From CAHJXF01 sp038225855 (GTDB lineage: Bacteria > Pseudomonadota > Gammaproteobacteria > Burkholderiales > Burkholderiaceae_D), in contig JBBRQU010000003.1 in assembly GCA_038225855.1 (NCBI GenBank), forward strand, positions 62,001-126,000: a DNA stretch of 64,000 nt, in the 5' to 3' direction. Below are positions 18,668 to 27,652 of the stretch, in pieces; position 1 is the stretch's first letter; the number at the start of each line of letters is the position of its first letter. The notes under the pieces were generated by a model. That model did no database searches, had not been told where the DNA came from, and was given only the letters and a program-made list of their open reading frames with translations. Position numbers and translations under genes: made by a program.

Positions 18668-19466
18668 ATGAAAGCCATCACACGCCGCGCGGCGCTGCAA
18701 TCGGGCGCGGCGCTTGCCGCCGGCACGCTGGCAGCGTGCGCGAGCACGCGGGGGGATTCGGGTGGAGACAGCAATACCCTCTTCGACGTGCCGCAGCCGA
18801 GCATACCGATCGCGAATTCGCGCGCGGTATTCCCGGTGCGTCGCATCTATTGCATCGGTCGCAACTACGCCGCGCATGCGCGCGAGATGGGGTCCGATCC
18901 GTCGCGCGAGCCGCCGTTCTTTTTTCAGAAGCCATCGGACGCGGTGCAATTCGTGCCGGTCGGCAAGACCATCGATCACGCCTATCCGACGCTCACGAAG
19001 AACTATCACTACGAGCTCGAACTCGTCGCTGCACTGAACACGGGCGGGCGCAACATCGCGCCCGAGCGCGCGCTCGCTTGCGTGTACGGCTACGCGGTCG
19101 GGCTCGACATGACGCGACGCGACCTGCAGCGCGCGATGGGCGAGCAGAAGAAGCCGTGGGAGATCGGCAAGAGCTTCGACCATGCCGCACCGATCGGGCC
19201 GATTCATCCGGTCGAGCAGGTCGGTCACTTCACGCGCGGGGCGATCGTGTTGAAGGTCAACGGTGCGGTCAAGCAGAGCGCCGACCTGTCGCAGATGATC
19301 TGGAACGTCGCCGAGCAGATCGCCAATCTCTCGCAGGCCTTCGAGCTTTTTTCCGGGCGACATCATCTACTCGGGCACTCCCGAGAACGTCGGCCCGGTG
19401 GTGCCGGGCGACGTGATGCTGGGGCATATCGATGGTCTGCCGGACATTTCGGTGAACGTGGTTTGA
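18668..19466 (+). pseudogene. Fumarylacetoacetate-hydrolase family gene with a frameshift
   Basis: The ATG at 18668 follows an AAGGAAA site. The product begins with a Tat-like signal (TRRAAL) and lipobox-like LAAC, then a typical FAH-domain protein (IYCIGRNYAAHAREMG, YHYELELVAAL, GKSFDHAAPIGP). After AFELF, about 220 residues in, the frame is lost: a run of six T (about 19347-19352) reads as LFSGRH. With five T the next frame gives PGDIIYSGTPENVGP and VVPGDVMLGHIDGLPD, the expected family C-terminus, ending at TGA 19464-19466. One extra T therefore splits an otherwise intact gene; a sequencing error in the homopolymer is a real alternative. A signal peptide on this usually cytoplasmic family is unusual. 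Confidence 0.8.
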
Positions 19467-19521
19467 CGCGTGCCTCACCCGTGCCGCGCTCGGATTGCCG
19501 GTCTGACGGGAGGTCGAAAAA

Positions 19522-20367
19522 TCAGGCCGCCGCGTTGACGTGGTTCGCGAGCGCGACGTAGGTCCCGGGAGCGATCTCTTCGGCGCGCGCAGTCGGCGCG
19601 ATGCCTACCGCTTCCATCGCGTCCGCATACGCCGCGAGCGTGTTGCGCAGCATCTTGCGACGCTGCGAAAACGCTGCCAGGACGACGCGCGCGAACAGCC
19701 GCTGGTCAGCAATCGCAAGCGATGACGCGGGCAGCGGAATCATGCGCACGATCGCCGACGTGACCTTGGGTGGCGGATCGAACGCGGCGGGCGGCACGTC
19801 GAACAGCGACTCCATGTCGTAGCGAACCTGCAGCATCACCGAGAGGCGCCCGTAGTCCGACGTGCCGGGCGCAGCCACCATGCGCGCGACCACTTCCTTC
19901 TGCAGCATGAAGTGCTGATCGATCACGCGATCGGCGATCGCATGCAGATGAAAGAGCAGCGGCGACGAGATGTTGTACGGCAGGTTGCCGACGATGCGCA
20001 GGCGTTCGCGATCGGACGCGAGGGGCACAATCCCCGCGAAGTCGAAGCCCAGCGCATCGGCTTCGTGCACGACGATTTCGCTCGCATCGAAACGATGGCG
20101 CAGACGTGCTGCGAGATCGCGATCGAGCTCGACCACGTGCAGCGGATGCGCGACGTTTTGCAATGCCGACCGCGCGGCGATGAACGGCTCGGTCAATGCG
20201 GCGAGGCCGGGTCCGATCTCGACCAGCAGATCGTCGGCGCGCGGCGCGATCGCCTTGACGATCGCATCGATCACGGCGCGATCGACGAGAAAATTCTGGC
20301 CGAAGCGTTTGCGCGCGACGTGAGCGCCGCTGGTGCGCGCCTTCGATGCGGGCTTCGGCGTCTTCAC
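19522..20367 (-). CDS. rsmA: 16S rRNA (adenine1518-N6/adenine1519-N6)-dimethyltransferase
   Basis: RsmA/KsgA dimethylates two adjacent adenines near the 3' end of 16S rRNA. SAM-binding VEIGPGLAALTEP and the catalytic NLPYNISSPL motif are present, along with KRFGQNFLVD at the N-terminus. The start is taken as GTG at 20367, which overlaps the pdxA TGA as GTGA and gives 281 residues, close to the usual ~270. It is the last gene of the lptD-surA-pdxA-rsmA run and converges on the broken FAH gene. Confidence 0.95.
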   Translation of the reverse strand: MKTPKPASKARTSGAHVARKRFGQNFLVDRAVIDAIVKAIAPRADDLLVEIGPGLAALTEPFIAARSALQNVAHPLHVVELDRDLAARLRHRFDASEIVVHEADALGFDFAGIVPLASDRERLRIVGNLPYNISSPLLFHLHAIADRVIDQHFMLQKEVVARMVAAPGTSDYGRLSVMLQVRYDMESLFDVPPAAFDPPPKVTSAIVRMIPLPASSLAIADQRLFARVVLAAFSQRRKMLRNTLAAYADAMEAVGIAPTARAEEIAPGTYVALANHVNAAA

Positions 20368-21464
20368 TCGCGGCGCGCGCTGCGCCCGTCGGTCGCGGCG
20401 GCCTTGGTTGCAGCCTCGCTTGCGGCCATCGCGGCTGCAATGTCGATCGCATTGCTCATGCTGCCCGCGTCGATCAGGCGCATCGCATCGGGCCTGCCCG
20501 CGAGGTCGAGCGCGGTGCCGTGCTCGACCGAGGTGCGCACCATCGGCAATCCGAGCGTGATGTTGACGCCGTGCCCGAAGGTGGCGAACTTGAGCACCGG
20601 CAAGCCCTGGTCGTGATACATCGCGAGGACCGCGTCGCAGTCGGCGAGGTAGCGCGGCTGGAACAGCGTGTCGGCGGGAAACGGGCCGCGCGCAGCGATG
20701 CCTGCGCCGCATGCGGAAGCGATCGCGGGCGCAATCACGTCGATTTCTTCGCGGCCCAGATAACCGCCCTCACCCGCGTGCGGATTGAGACCCGTGACGA
20801 GGATGCGCGGCGACGCGATGCCGAACTTCTCGCGCAGCTCCGCATCGACGATGCGCAGCGTCTCGATCAGGCCATCGTGCGTGATCGCGCGCGGCACGTC
20901 CTTCAGTGCGAGATGCGTGGTCGCCAATGCCACGCGCAGCATCACTGCATTCGACGCATGGGCATCCGCACGGGCGTCCGCATGCCCGTCGATCGCGCCG
21001 GCCAGCATCATCACGACACGCGGCGTATTGGTGCGCGCGGCCAGGTATTCGGTGTGGCCGGTAAATGCGATGCCCGCATCGTTGATCACGCTCTTCTGAA
21101 CGGGCGCCGTGACGAGGGCATCGAACTCACGCTCCAGCACTCGGTCGCGCATGCCGGCGAGCGCGCGATCGATCAAGGACAACACATAGCGTCCGTTGGC
21201 CGCATCGAGTTGTCCCGGCACGCATGAGGTCGCGAGCGGAACGTCGATGACTTCGACTGCGCCCGCGGCAGGCATCGCGTCGGCCACGTAAGCGATGAGC
21301 GCTATCGCGATGTTCGCGGCGCGGGCCCGGCTCGCAAGCATGCGACCGTCGCCGATCAATATCGGTCGTAGCGCGGGTCGCGCCGCACGCGCGACGCGCG
21401 CGGCCGCCAGCGAGATCTCCGGGCCGATGCCGGCGGGTTCGCCGGTCGTGATCGCGATACGCAC
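20364..21464 (-). CDS. pdxA: 4-hydroxythreonine-4-phosphate dehydrogenase
   Basis: PdxA oxidises 4-phosphohydroxy-L-threonine in the DXP-dependent pyridoxal phosphate pathway. The three metal-binding histidine segments are visible: FTGHTEYLA, NPHAGEGGYLG and YHDQGLPVLKF. The N-terminal TTGEPAGIGPE is canonical. At 366 aa it is somewhat longer than usual (~330), partly through an Ala/Asp/His-rich insert (DGHADARADAHA) that looks like a slippage expansion. The C-terminal end is also extended. It is translationally coupled to rsmA. Confidence 0.95.
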   Translation of the reverse strand: MRIAITTGEPAGIGPEISLAAARVARAARPALRPILIGDGRMLASRARAANIAIALIAYVADAMPAAGAVEVIDVPLATSCVPGQLDAANGRYVLSLIDRALAGMRDRVLEREFDALVTAPVQKSVINDAGIAFTGHTEYLAARTNTPRVVMMLAGAIDGHADARADAHASNAVMLRVALATTHLALKDVPRAITHDGLIETLRIVDAELREKFGIASPRILVTGLNPHAGEGGYLGREEIDVIAPAIASACGAGIAARGPFPADTLFQPRYLADCDAVLAMYHDQGLPVLKFATFGHGVNITLGLPMVRTSVEHGTALDLAGRPDAMRLIDAGSMSNAIDIAAAMAASEAATKAAATDGRSARRE

Positions 21465-21496
21465 GCGCTCTCGCGAAGGAACGTTTGAAGAGACGC

Positions 21497-22954
21497 TTAC
21501 TTGTCGTCCAGGCGCATCTCGACATACGCGCGGTCGCGCAATTCGCGCAACCAGCTCTCGGTCGCCTCTTCGATCTTGCGTTCACGAATCGCCTGGCGCG
21601 CGAGCAGGCGCACGCGATCCTGCGCCACGTCCTGCTTCTTGCGATCGACCACTTCGATCAGGTGGTAGCCGAACGGCGTGCGGACCGGTGCGCTGATTTC
21701 TCCGGGCTTCAAGTCATTCATCGCCTTCTCGAACTCGGGTACCGTATCGCCCGGGTAGAGCGTGCCGAGATCGCCGCCGCGGCTCGCCGACGCATCGTTC
21801 GAATAGGCGCGCGCCATGTCCTCGAAGCTCGCGGTCTTGTTTTCGATGCGTTGACGGATATCAGCGAGGCGCGTTTTGGCCTGCTCGTCGGACACGACTT
21901 CGTTGACGCGAATCAGGATGTGACGCGCATGCGTCTGCTCGACCGGCGCGGCCAGCGCCGACCCCACAACCCCGGCCGCGCCCGCGCCCCGTTTGGCGAC
22001 CAGCTTGAGAATGTGAAAGCCGTTGCCGCTTTTCACCGGCTTGGCGACTTGGCCGGGCGACAACGGTGAGATCGCATCGACGAACAATTGCGGCAAGCGA
22101 TCCTGAGAACGAAAACCGAGGTCGCCACCCTGCAGCCCTTCAGGCGAGTCGGAATAACTCGCGGCCAGGCGACCGAAATCGGCGCCGCTCGAGGCCTGCT
22201 TGTAGAGGTCCTTGGCCTTCGCGCGCAGGCGCTCGATCTGCTCGGGCGTGGCTTGCTCGGGGACGCGCACCAGAATCTGCGCAATGTCGACTTCGGGCGA
22301 CGCATCCGACGACGTGCCGCTCTGCTCGGCGATGAAGGCGTCGATCTCGCCCTCGCCCACCTGCACCTTCTCGTCGACTTCCTTGCTGCGGGCGCGCTCC
22401 ATCATGATCTGGTTGCGCAGGTCATTGCGAAAACGCGCGTACGGCGTGCCCTCTTTTTCGACGCGATCGCGAAACTCCTGCACCGAGAGGTTGTTCGACT
22501 CGGCCACGCGCTGCATGGCGCGATCGAGCTGAATGTCGTCGACGCGAACGCCGTTCTCGTTGGCGAGCTGCACTTCGGCCTTCTCGACGATCATGCGTTC
22601 GAGCACCTGACGGTCGAGCACGTCGGCGGGCGGCAGTTGCGTGCCCTGCCGCGCCAACGTCTTGGTGACGGTCTCGACACGCTCCTTCAATTCGTTCTTC
22701 GTGATGATCTCGCCGTTGACGACCGCGACGATCTGATCGAGCACCTGTTGCGAGGTCGATGGCGCCAGGGTCGCAGCGACCTTGGCCTGCGGCGCGATAT
22801 CGGCGGGATTCTTCTGCGGCTCGGTCGAGCTGCGCGGCACCTGCGGCGTGCGTGTGCGAGCGGGGTTGAGCCCTTGCGCGAGCGACGAGCTCGCGATGGT
22901 TGCGCCGACAATGCCGACGATCAGTATCCAATGCTTGAGGCTTCGACTATTCAT
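21497..22954 (-). CDS. surA: Periplasmic chaperone / peptidyl-prolyl isomerase SurA
   Basis: SurA escorts unfolded outer-membrane proteins through the periplasm. The 485-residue protein has a signal peptide (ILIVGIVGATIASSSLAQG), a Pro-rich spacer, the SurA N-terminal chaperone domain starting at LDQIVAVVNGEIITKNEL, and two parvulin-type PPIase domains (about 225-320 and 340-440, each with the GGDLG motif). It lies between lptD and pdxA, the classical arrangement; LptD is itself a SurA client. Confidence 0.96.
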   Translation of the reverse strand: MNSRSLKHWILIVGIVGATIASSSLAQGLNPARTRTPQVPRSSTEPQKNPADIAPQAKVAATLAPSTSQQVLDQIVAVVNGEIITKNELKERVETVTKTLARQGTQLPPADVLDRQVLERMIVEKAEVQLANENGVRVDDIQLDRAMQRVAESNNLSVQEFRDRVEKEGTPYARFRNDLRNQIMMERARSKEVDEKVQVGEGEIDAFIAEQSGTSSDASPEVDIAQILVRVPEQATPEQIERLRAKAKDLYKQASSGADFGRLAASYSDSPEGLQGGDLGFRSQDRLPQLFVDAISPLSPGQVAKPVKSGNGFHILKLVAKRGAGAAGVVGSALAAPVEQTHARHILIRVNEVVSDEQAKTRLADIRQRIENKTASFEDMARAYSNDASASRGGDLGTLYPGDTVPEFEKAMNDLKPGEISAPVRTPFGYHLIEVVDRKKQDVAQDRVRLLARQAIRERKIEEATESWLRELRDRAYVEMRLDDK

Positions 22955-23022
22955 GCTTGAACCATCCCTCTGTGGAATCGATCGCGCCGTCCTCGATGGA
23001 GGTCACGACGCGTTGATCGGCC

Positions 23023-25491
23023 TTACTGATAATTGCGGTAAGGCGAGCCTGCCGGCGGCGGCGGGTTGACGAGTTGATAGCCCGGCACGTTGCGCTTCAA
23101 CGATTCGAGCGGATTGGAACCCAGACGCGCGAGGCCGTTCAACTCCAATTGCAGGAACAGCGTACTCGTGGCCGTTTGCGCGCCGGTCACATAGCGCGTG
23201 CCGATCAAGCGCAATACCCAGCAGCACCCGCCGTACTCGATGCCCGCCAGAGTCTCGATCGCCCTGCGGTCGCGGGTCGAGTAGTTTACGCGACCGACCG
23301 CATACACGTTGCGCGTGATCGGCCACTGGGCCGAGAAGTCCACCTGTTCGAGGTCGCCTTGCCGGTAGCGATACTCGGCATTGATCACCTTGGTCGGCTC
23401 GGGACGGTACGACACCCCGATGTTCGAGCGGATCACGCCGCGGATTACCGGGCTGTATTGCACGCCCGCGTCGACTGAAATGCTTTTCAACAACTGACCC
23501 GAAACTTCCGCGAGGACGTCCGAACGTTTGCTGTCGATCGGCTGTCCGCCCGGCAAGGTCACACGCTGCGGGGACAGGTAATAGCGCTGACCGAGCGACG
23601 CGCGAAAAATTTCCGCGCCGTCCTCGTTGTTGATGTAACGCGTCGTCACGGCCGCGGTCAGCTGATTGGCATCGGCGATACGGTCGTAGCCGCCAAAGGG
23701 ATTTTCGGCGAAGAGCTGCGAGAAGTTGAAGTCGGTGATGCCGCTGTCGTAGTTGGGCAATTTGCTCTGGTCGCGATAAGGCGTGCGCACGTAGAACAGA
23801 CGCGGCTCGAGGGTCTGCCGCAACGCGCGGCTGAAAAGAGAAGTGTCGCGCTCGAAGATCAGGCCCGAATCGACCGAAGCCGTCGGCAGGCTGCGATTGA
23901 ATTCGCGCGGCACGCCAGGAGGTTGATCGGCCACGCTGTAGTGCGCGGCGTTGTACGCCAGCTTGGGCGTGACGAACCATCCGGGTCGCAGGATCGGGTA
24001 CGCGACGCTGGGCGCGAGGACAGTGCGGTCGCCGCTCGCGAAAGTCGGATGTATGAAACGCGTCGCATCGACATCGAGATTGAAGTCGAAGCCGCCGAGC
24101 ACGTCGAGACGCGCGCCGTGAAATAGAAACTGCGGCGATTTTTCGTACGGCGGCACGATCGGCGAGACCGGATCCTGCAGCGTCTGATAACGTAGGAAAT
24201 GCGCGGTCGCATACCAGTAGGGCTGGCTGTACGTGACCGCCGCATCGCGCGGCAGGATGCGCTGCGACGAGAGCGCGATGGTCCGCGAGAAGTCGACGAA
24301 ATAATTGTTGTCGGAAACCTTGTTGACGTTCAGATAGCCCGACCACGGGGCGGTGGCGAAGTTGTTCAGCGTCGACAACGCGTAGCGTGACTTGCCGTTG
24401 TCGCGCGGGTCGTTGAGCAGACCTTCGGCGCGCACGTCGCCGTTGAATGTCGGCCACAGATAGCGCGCATCGGCGCCAAGCTGCAGGCCGCGCGCGGTGA
24501 TGATCTTCGGATAAAGCGTCACATCGTAGTTCGGCGCGAGGTTGATGTAATAGGGCTGCAGATATTCGAAGCCGCTTCTCGACGTGATCGACACCGTCGG
24601 CGGCAACAAGCCCGACTTGCGGCTGTCGTCGAGCGGGAAGCTGAGAAACGGCGACGCGAGGATCGGCACGCCTTTGAAGACGATCTTCGCGTTGCGTGCC
24701 GTGCCCACCTGCGTGTTCTGGTCGAGCGACATCGACTCCGCCTTGATGTACCAGTCATAGTTGTCGGCGCGGCAGGTGGTGTAGAGCGGATTGTCGAGAT
24801 CGACGTGATCGCGATCGATGAAGAGCGCGCGATCGGCGCTGCCGCGCCCCGGGAAACCCGCACGGTTCGACGCGACCGGATTGCGATACGCATAGAGCGG
24901 ATCGGTGGCCGCGGTGATGATCTGCGTCTCGGGAACGACGCGCCGGTTGCGCGTGCCGGTCAGAAAATACTCGGGTTTCAAAAAATACCCGCTGTAGTCG
25001 TCGAGCTTGATGCGCATCTCGGGGCCAGCGTAGACGTTGCCATCGCGCACGATCTTGACCGCACCCCTGGCGAAGAGCTCGTCCTCGACTTCGACGTAAT
25101 GCATCGTGTCGGCCTTCAACACATCGCCGCCCGCACGACGCAGCTCGGCGTTGCCGGTCAACGTCACATCGGTATCGACCCTGCCTTCGATGCGATCGGC
25201 GCGCCCGAACGACAGGGCGCCCTGTCTCGCTTTCTTCGGGGGATCGAGCAGGTCGTTCTGCAGGCGCAGCTTGAGGCCTTCCTGCGCATGGGCGGAAGCG
25301 AGAGCGGCGAACAACAATGCCGATGACAGTGCCGATAACCATGCAAGGCGCGATGAGAATCGCACGACGACGCGCACGACGACGCGCACGGCGGTACGAA
25401 CGACGGCGCAAGCGACGATGCGCGCGGACGCGGCGCGGAAGTCAATCAAGGAGGCGGCAGGAAGGAAAGGTCGGATCGCGGTCAAACGCAT
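23023..25491 (-). CDS. lptD: LPS-assembly outer-membrane protein LptD
   Basis: LptD forms the outer-membrane barrel that inserts LPS, with LptE. The 822-residue product shows the LptA-like OstA region (ADRIEGRVDTDVTLTGNAEL) followed by the barrel (SFPLDDSRKSGLLPPTVS, LEPRLFYVRTPYRDQSKLPNYDSG). The leader is odd: about 70 residues precede the expected mature N-terminus, with a Val/Arg stretch encoded by a perfect 12-bp duplication (25362-25385). A GTG inside this stretch (before RFSSRLAWLS) would give a normal signal peptide and may be the true start. The barrel Cys pair near the C-terminus (GGCCWVLRL) is visible. Confidence 0.94.
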   Translation of the reverse strand: MRLTAIRPFLPAASLIDFRAASARIVACAVVRTAVRVVVRVVVRFSSRLAWLSALSSALLFAALASAHAQEGLKLRLQNDLLDPPKKARQGALSFGRADRIEGRVDTDVTLTGNAELRRAGGDVLKADTMHYVEVEDELFARGAVKIVRDGNVYAGPEMRIKLDDYSGYFLKPEYFLTGTRNRRVVPETQIITAATDPLYAYRNPVASNRAGFPGRGSADRALFIDRDHVDLDNPLYTTCRADNYDWYIKAESMSLDQNTQVGTARNAKIVFKGVPILASPFLSFPLDDSRKSGLLPPTVSITSRSGFEYLQPYYINLAPNYDVTLYPKIITARGLQLGADARYLWPTFNGDVRAEGLLNDPRDNGKSRYALSTLNNFATAPWSGYLNVNKVSDNNYFVDFSRTIALSSQRILPRDAAVTYSQPYWYATAHFLRYQTLQDPVSPIVPPYEKSPQFLFHGARLDVLGGFDFNLDVDATRFIHPTFASGDRTVLAPSVAYPILRPGWFVTPKLAYNAAHYSVADQPPGVPREFNRSLPTASVDSGLIFERDTSLFSRALRQTLEPRLFYVRTPYRDQSKLPNYDSGITDFNFSQLFAENPFGGYDRIADANQLTAAVTTRYINNEDGAEIFRASLGQRYYLSPQRVTLPGGQPIDSKRSDVLAEVSGQLLKSISVDAGVQYSPVIRGVIRSNIGVSYRPEPTKVINAEYRYRQGDLEQVDFSAQWPITRNVYAVGRVNYSTRDRRAIETLAGIEYGGCCWVLRLIGTRYVTGAQTATSTLFLQLELNGLARLGSNPLESLKRNVPGYQLVNPPPPAGSPYRNYQ

Positions 25492-25621
25492 GGGTCGAGC
25501 GCGCCGGCGGTCTGAAGCGGTCGCGTATTATAGGACACGCTCCTGGGCTTCAGGCTGCATGTTCGCCGCATGTCGGCATCCCGAGGCCTCTCGACCTCCC
25601 ATCCGTTGTCATCCCAGATCC

Positions 25622-26659
25622 TTGTCCGCCAGCCCCGTCGTCGATCTTCGGCTTGCAGCGCTGCGGCGCTGGCTCTCATCGCTGGCCGATCGTCACGCGA
25701 TCGATGTTGCGACGCTGGCCGCGGCGTCGGCCGATGCGAGCTTCAGAAGATATTTTCGCGTCACTGCCGGCGAGGGAACCCTGATCGTGATGGACGCGCC
25801 CCCCGAGCGCGAGGACAGCGCCGCGTTCGTGCATGTCGCGCGTCTCATGGCCAAGGCCGGACTCAACGTGCCGCGCGTGCTCGAGCAGGATCTCGAACAA
25901 GGCTTCCTGCTGCTGAGCGATCTGGGAACGCAGACCTATCTGTCGGCGCTGGCCCCCGACGATCCACAAGCCGCCACGCCGTTGATGATGGACGCGATCG
26001 ACGCATTGATCGGGTGGCAACGCGCATCCGTCCCCGATGTCCTGCCGCCCTATGACGACGCGCTCCTGCGCCGCGAGCTCGCTCTCTTTCCCGATTGGTA
26101 TATCGCCCGGCATCTGGGCATTACGCTCGACGACAGGCAGCGCGCGACGCTGGAGGCGGCCTACGATCGCATCGTCGCGGTCAATCTCGCCGAGGCGCGA
26201 AGCTATGTGCATCGCGACTTCATGCCGCGCAACCTGATGGTTGCCCATGGCGAACTCAATCCCGGCATTCTCGATTTTCAGGATGCGGTGTACGGCCCGA
26301 TCAGCTACGACGTCGCATCCTTGTTCAAAGACGCGTTCATCTCGTGGGAAGAAGAGGTCGTCATAGACTGGACCGTGCGTTATTGGGAACGCGCGAAGAA
26401 AGTCGGCCTGCCGGTGCCTGCGGACTTCGGCGACTTCTATCGCGACTTCGAATGGATGGGACTGCAACGTCACTTGAAAGTCATCGGCATTTTTGCGCGC
26501 ATCAACTATCGCGACGGCAAGCCGCACTACCTCGCCGACACGCCGCGCTTCATCGCGTACGTGCGCGCGACCGCGAACCGCTACCGCGCGCTCGGGCCGC
26601 TGCTGAAATTGCTCGATGCGCTCGAAGGGCGCGCGATCGAATTCGGATATACCTTCTAG
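25622..26659 (+). CDS. amgK: N-acetylmuramate/N-acetylglucosamine anomeric kinase
   Basis: AmgK phosphorylates MurNAc or GlcNAc at C1 in the anabolic peptidoglycan-recycling route, which feeds MurU. The kinase signature is aminoglycoside-phosphotransferase-like: SADASFRRYFRV near the N-terminus, YVHRDFMPRNLM catalytic loop and ILDFQDAVYGPISYDVASL metal site. The start is uncertain: TTG at 25622 gives 345 residues beginning LSASPVVDLRL, while an in-frame ATG at 25559 adds 21 unconserved-looking residues. The gene is divergent from lptD and opens a tight operon; the next gene begins 6 bp later. Confidence 0.85.
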   Translation: MSASPVVDLRLAALRRWLSSLADRHAIDVATLAAASADASFRRYFRVTAGEGTLIVMDAPPEREDSAAFVHVARLMAKAGLNVPRVLEQDLEQGFLLLSDLGTQTYLSALAPDDPQAATPLMMDAIDALIGWQRASVPDVLPPYDDALLRRELALFPDWYIARHLGITLDDRQRATLEAAYDRIVAVNLAEARSYVHRDFMPRNLMVAHGELNPGILDFQDAVYGPISYDVASLFKDAFISWEEEVVIDWTVRYWERAKKVGLPVPADFGDFYRDFEWMGLQRHLKVIGIFARINYRDGKPHYLADTPRFIAYVRATANRYRALGPLLKLLDALEGRAIEFGYTF

Positions 26660-26665
26660 ATCGCG

Positions 26666-27652
26666 ATGTTCCGCCGGTTCTTCAGAGCTTGGTCCGAAAA
26701 GCTGTTCGGCAACGAAGGCGACCGGCTGCTCAAGCGCGCGAAACGACGCAAGGCCGAAAGCTTTCTGCTGTTCTGGAACCGCGGCCTCGGTGACATCGCG
26801 CTGGGTCTGTATCAAGTGATCGCCGAAATCCGCGCCGGGTTTGTCGATGCTGAAATCACCGTGGTCACGCGGCCCGAGCTTGCCGACGCCTTTTTATTGC
26901 TGCCGGTCGACCGGGTGCTGGTCGATGAAAAGCTGATGCGTGTGAAGAAACATGCCGCGCGGTCAGCGTTCGAACGGCTGAACATCAGGACCGCAGAGTA
27001 CGACGTCGTGCTCGAGCACATCGATCCGACCCGATGGTTCGCCGGCCGAACGCAAAGGCTGCCACCGAAGCTCGCATGGCCGACGAAATTCGATGTCCTG
27101 TGCGAGCGTTTCGATCCTCTTCCCACCGCCATGGGTGAGTCGTTGCTGATCGTGGCAGCGCATGTGCAGTCCGAAACCGGCGCGTTTTACGGGTATAGAA
27201 AAGACTGGCCGATCGAAGCGTGGCGGACATTTTTTGCCCGCCTGGGAGCGCTCCGGCCGGTGCGCTTCATCCTCTTTGGAAATCACTCGAATGCGGACTT
27301 CGACAACAGGCACTGCATCGACCTGCGCGGCAAGACCTCTTTTCTCGAAATGATGTCGCTGATCAAGAACCGCTGCCGGGTTCTGATTGCACCCGACAGC
27401 GGCGTGCTGACGATGAGCTATTACCTCGACGCTTCGTTTCCCCTCGATGTCGTATCGCTGTGGGCCGATCCGCGCCAGGGAATTCTGAACCACCGCGTCC
27501 CGTCACCGAATCCGCTGCTGCGTCACGTCCCTTTGCTGGGTGATGACGAGAGAGTGGAAAACATCCGCGTCGAGCAAGTGCTGGATGCAGTTTCAACGCT
27601 GACCTCGACGCGTCTTCAATGCTCACCGATGATTTCCGAGTCCCATGGTTGA
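26666..27652 (+). CDS. Glycosyltransferase family 9-like protein
   Basis: The 328-residue protein resembles heptosyltransferase-type GT9 enzymes: an N-terminal LLFWNRGLGDIALGLYQ and a C-terminal LIAPDSGVLTMSYYLD, the latter matching the donor-binding region. The substrate is unknown; GT9 enzymes usually act on the LPS core. It lies 6 bp after amgK and overlaps the following ligase gene by 8 bp. A less GC-rich codon use than the neighbours is visible by eye, suggesting separate acquisition with the next gene. Confidence 0.75.
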   Translation: MFRRFFRAWSEKLFGNEGDRLLKRAKRRKAESFLLFWNRGLGDIALGLYQVIAEIRAGFVDAEITVVTRPELADAFLLLPVDRVLVDEKLMRVKKHAARSAFERLNIRTAEYDVVLEHIDPTRWFAGRTQRLPPKLAWPTKFDVLCERFDPLPTAMGESLLIVAAHVQSETGAFYGYRKDWPIEAWRTFFARLGALRPVRFILFGNHSNADFDNRHCIDLRGKTSFLEMMSLIKNRCRVLIAPDSGVLTMSYYLDASFPLDVVSLWADPRQGILNHRVPSPNPLLRHVPLLGDDERVENIRVEQVLDAVSTLTSTRLQCSPMISESHG

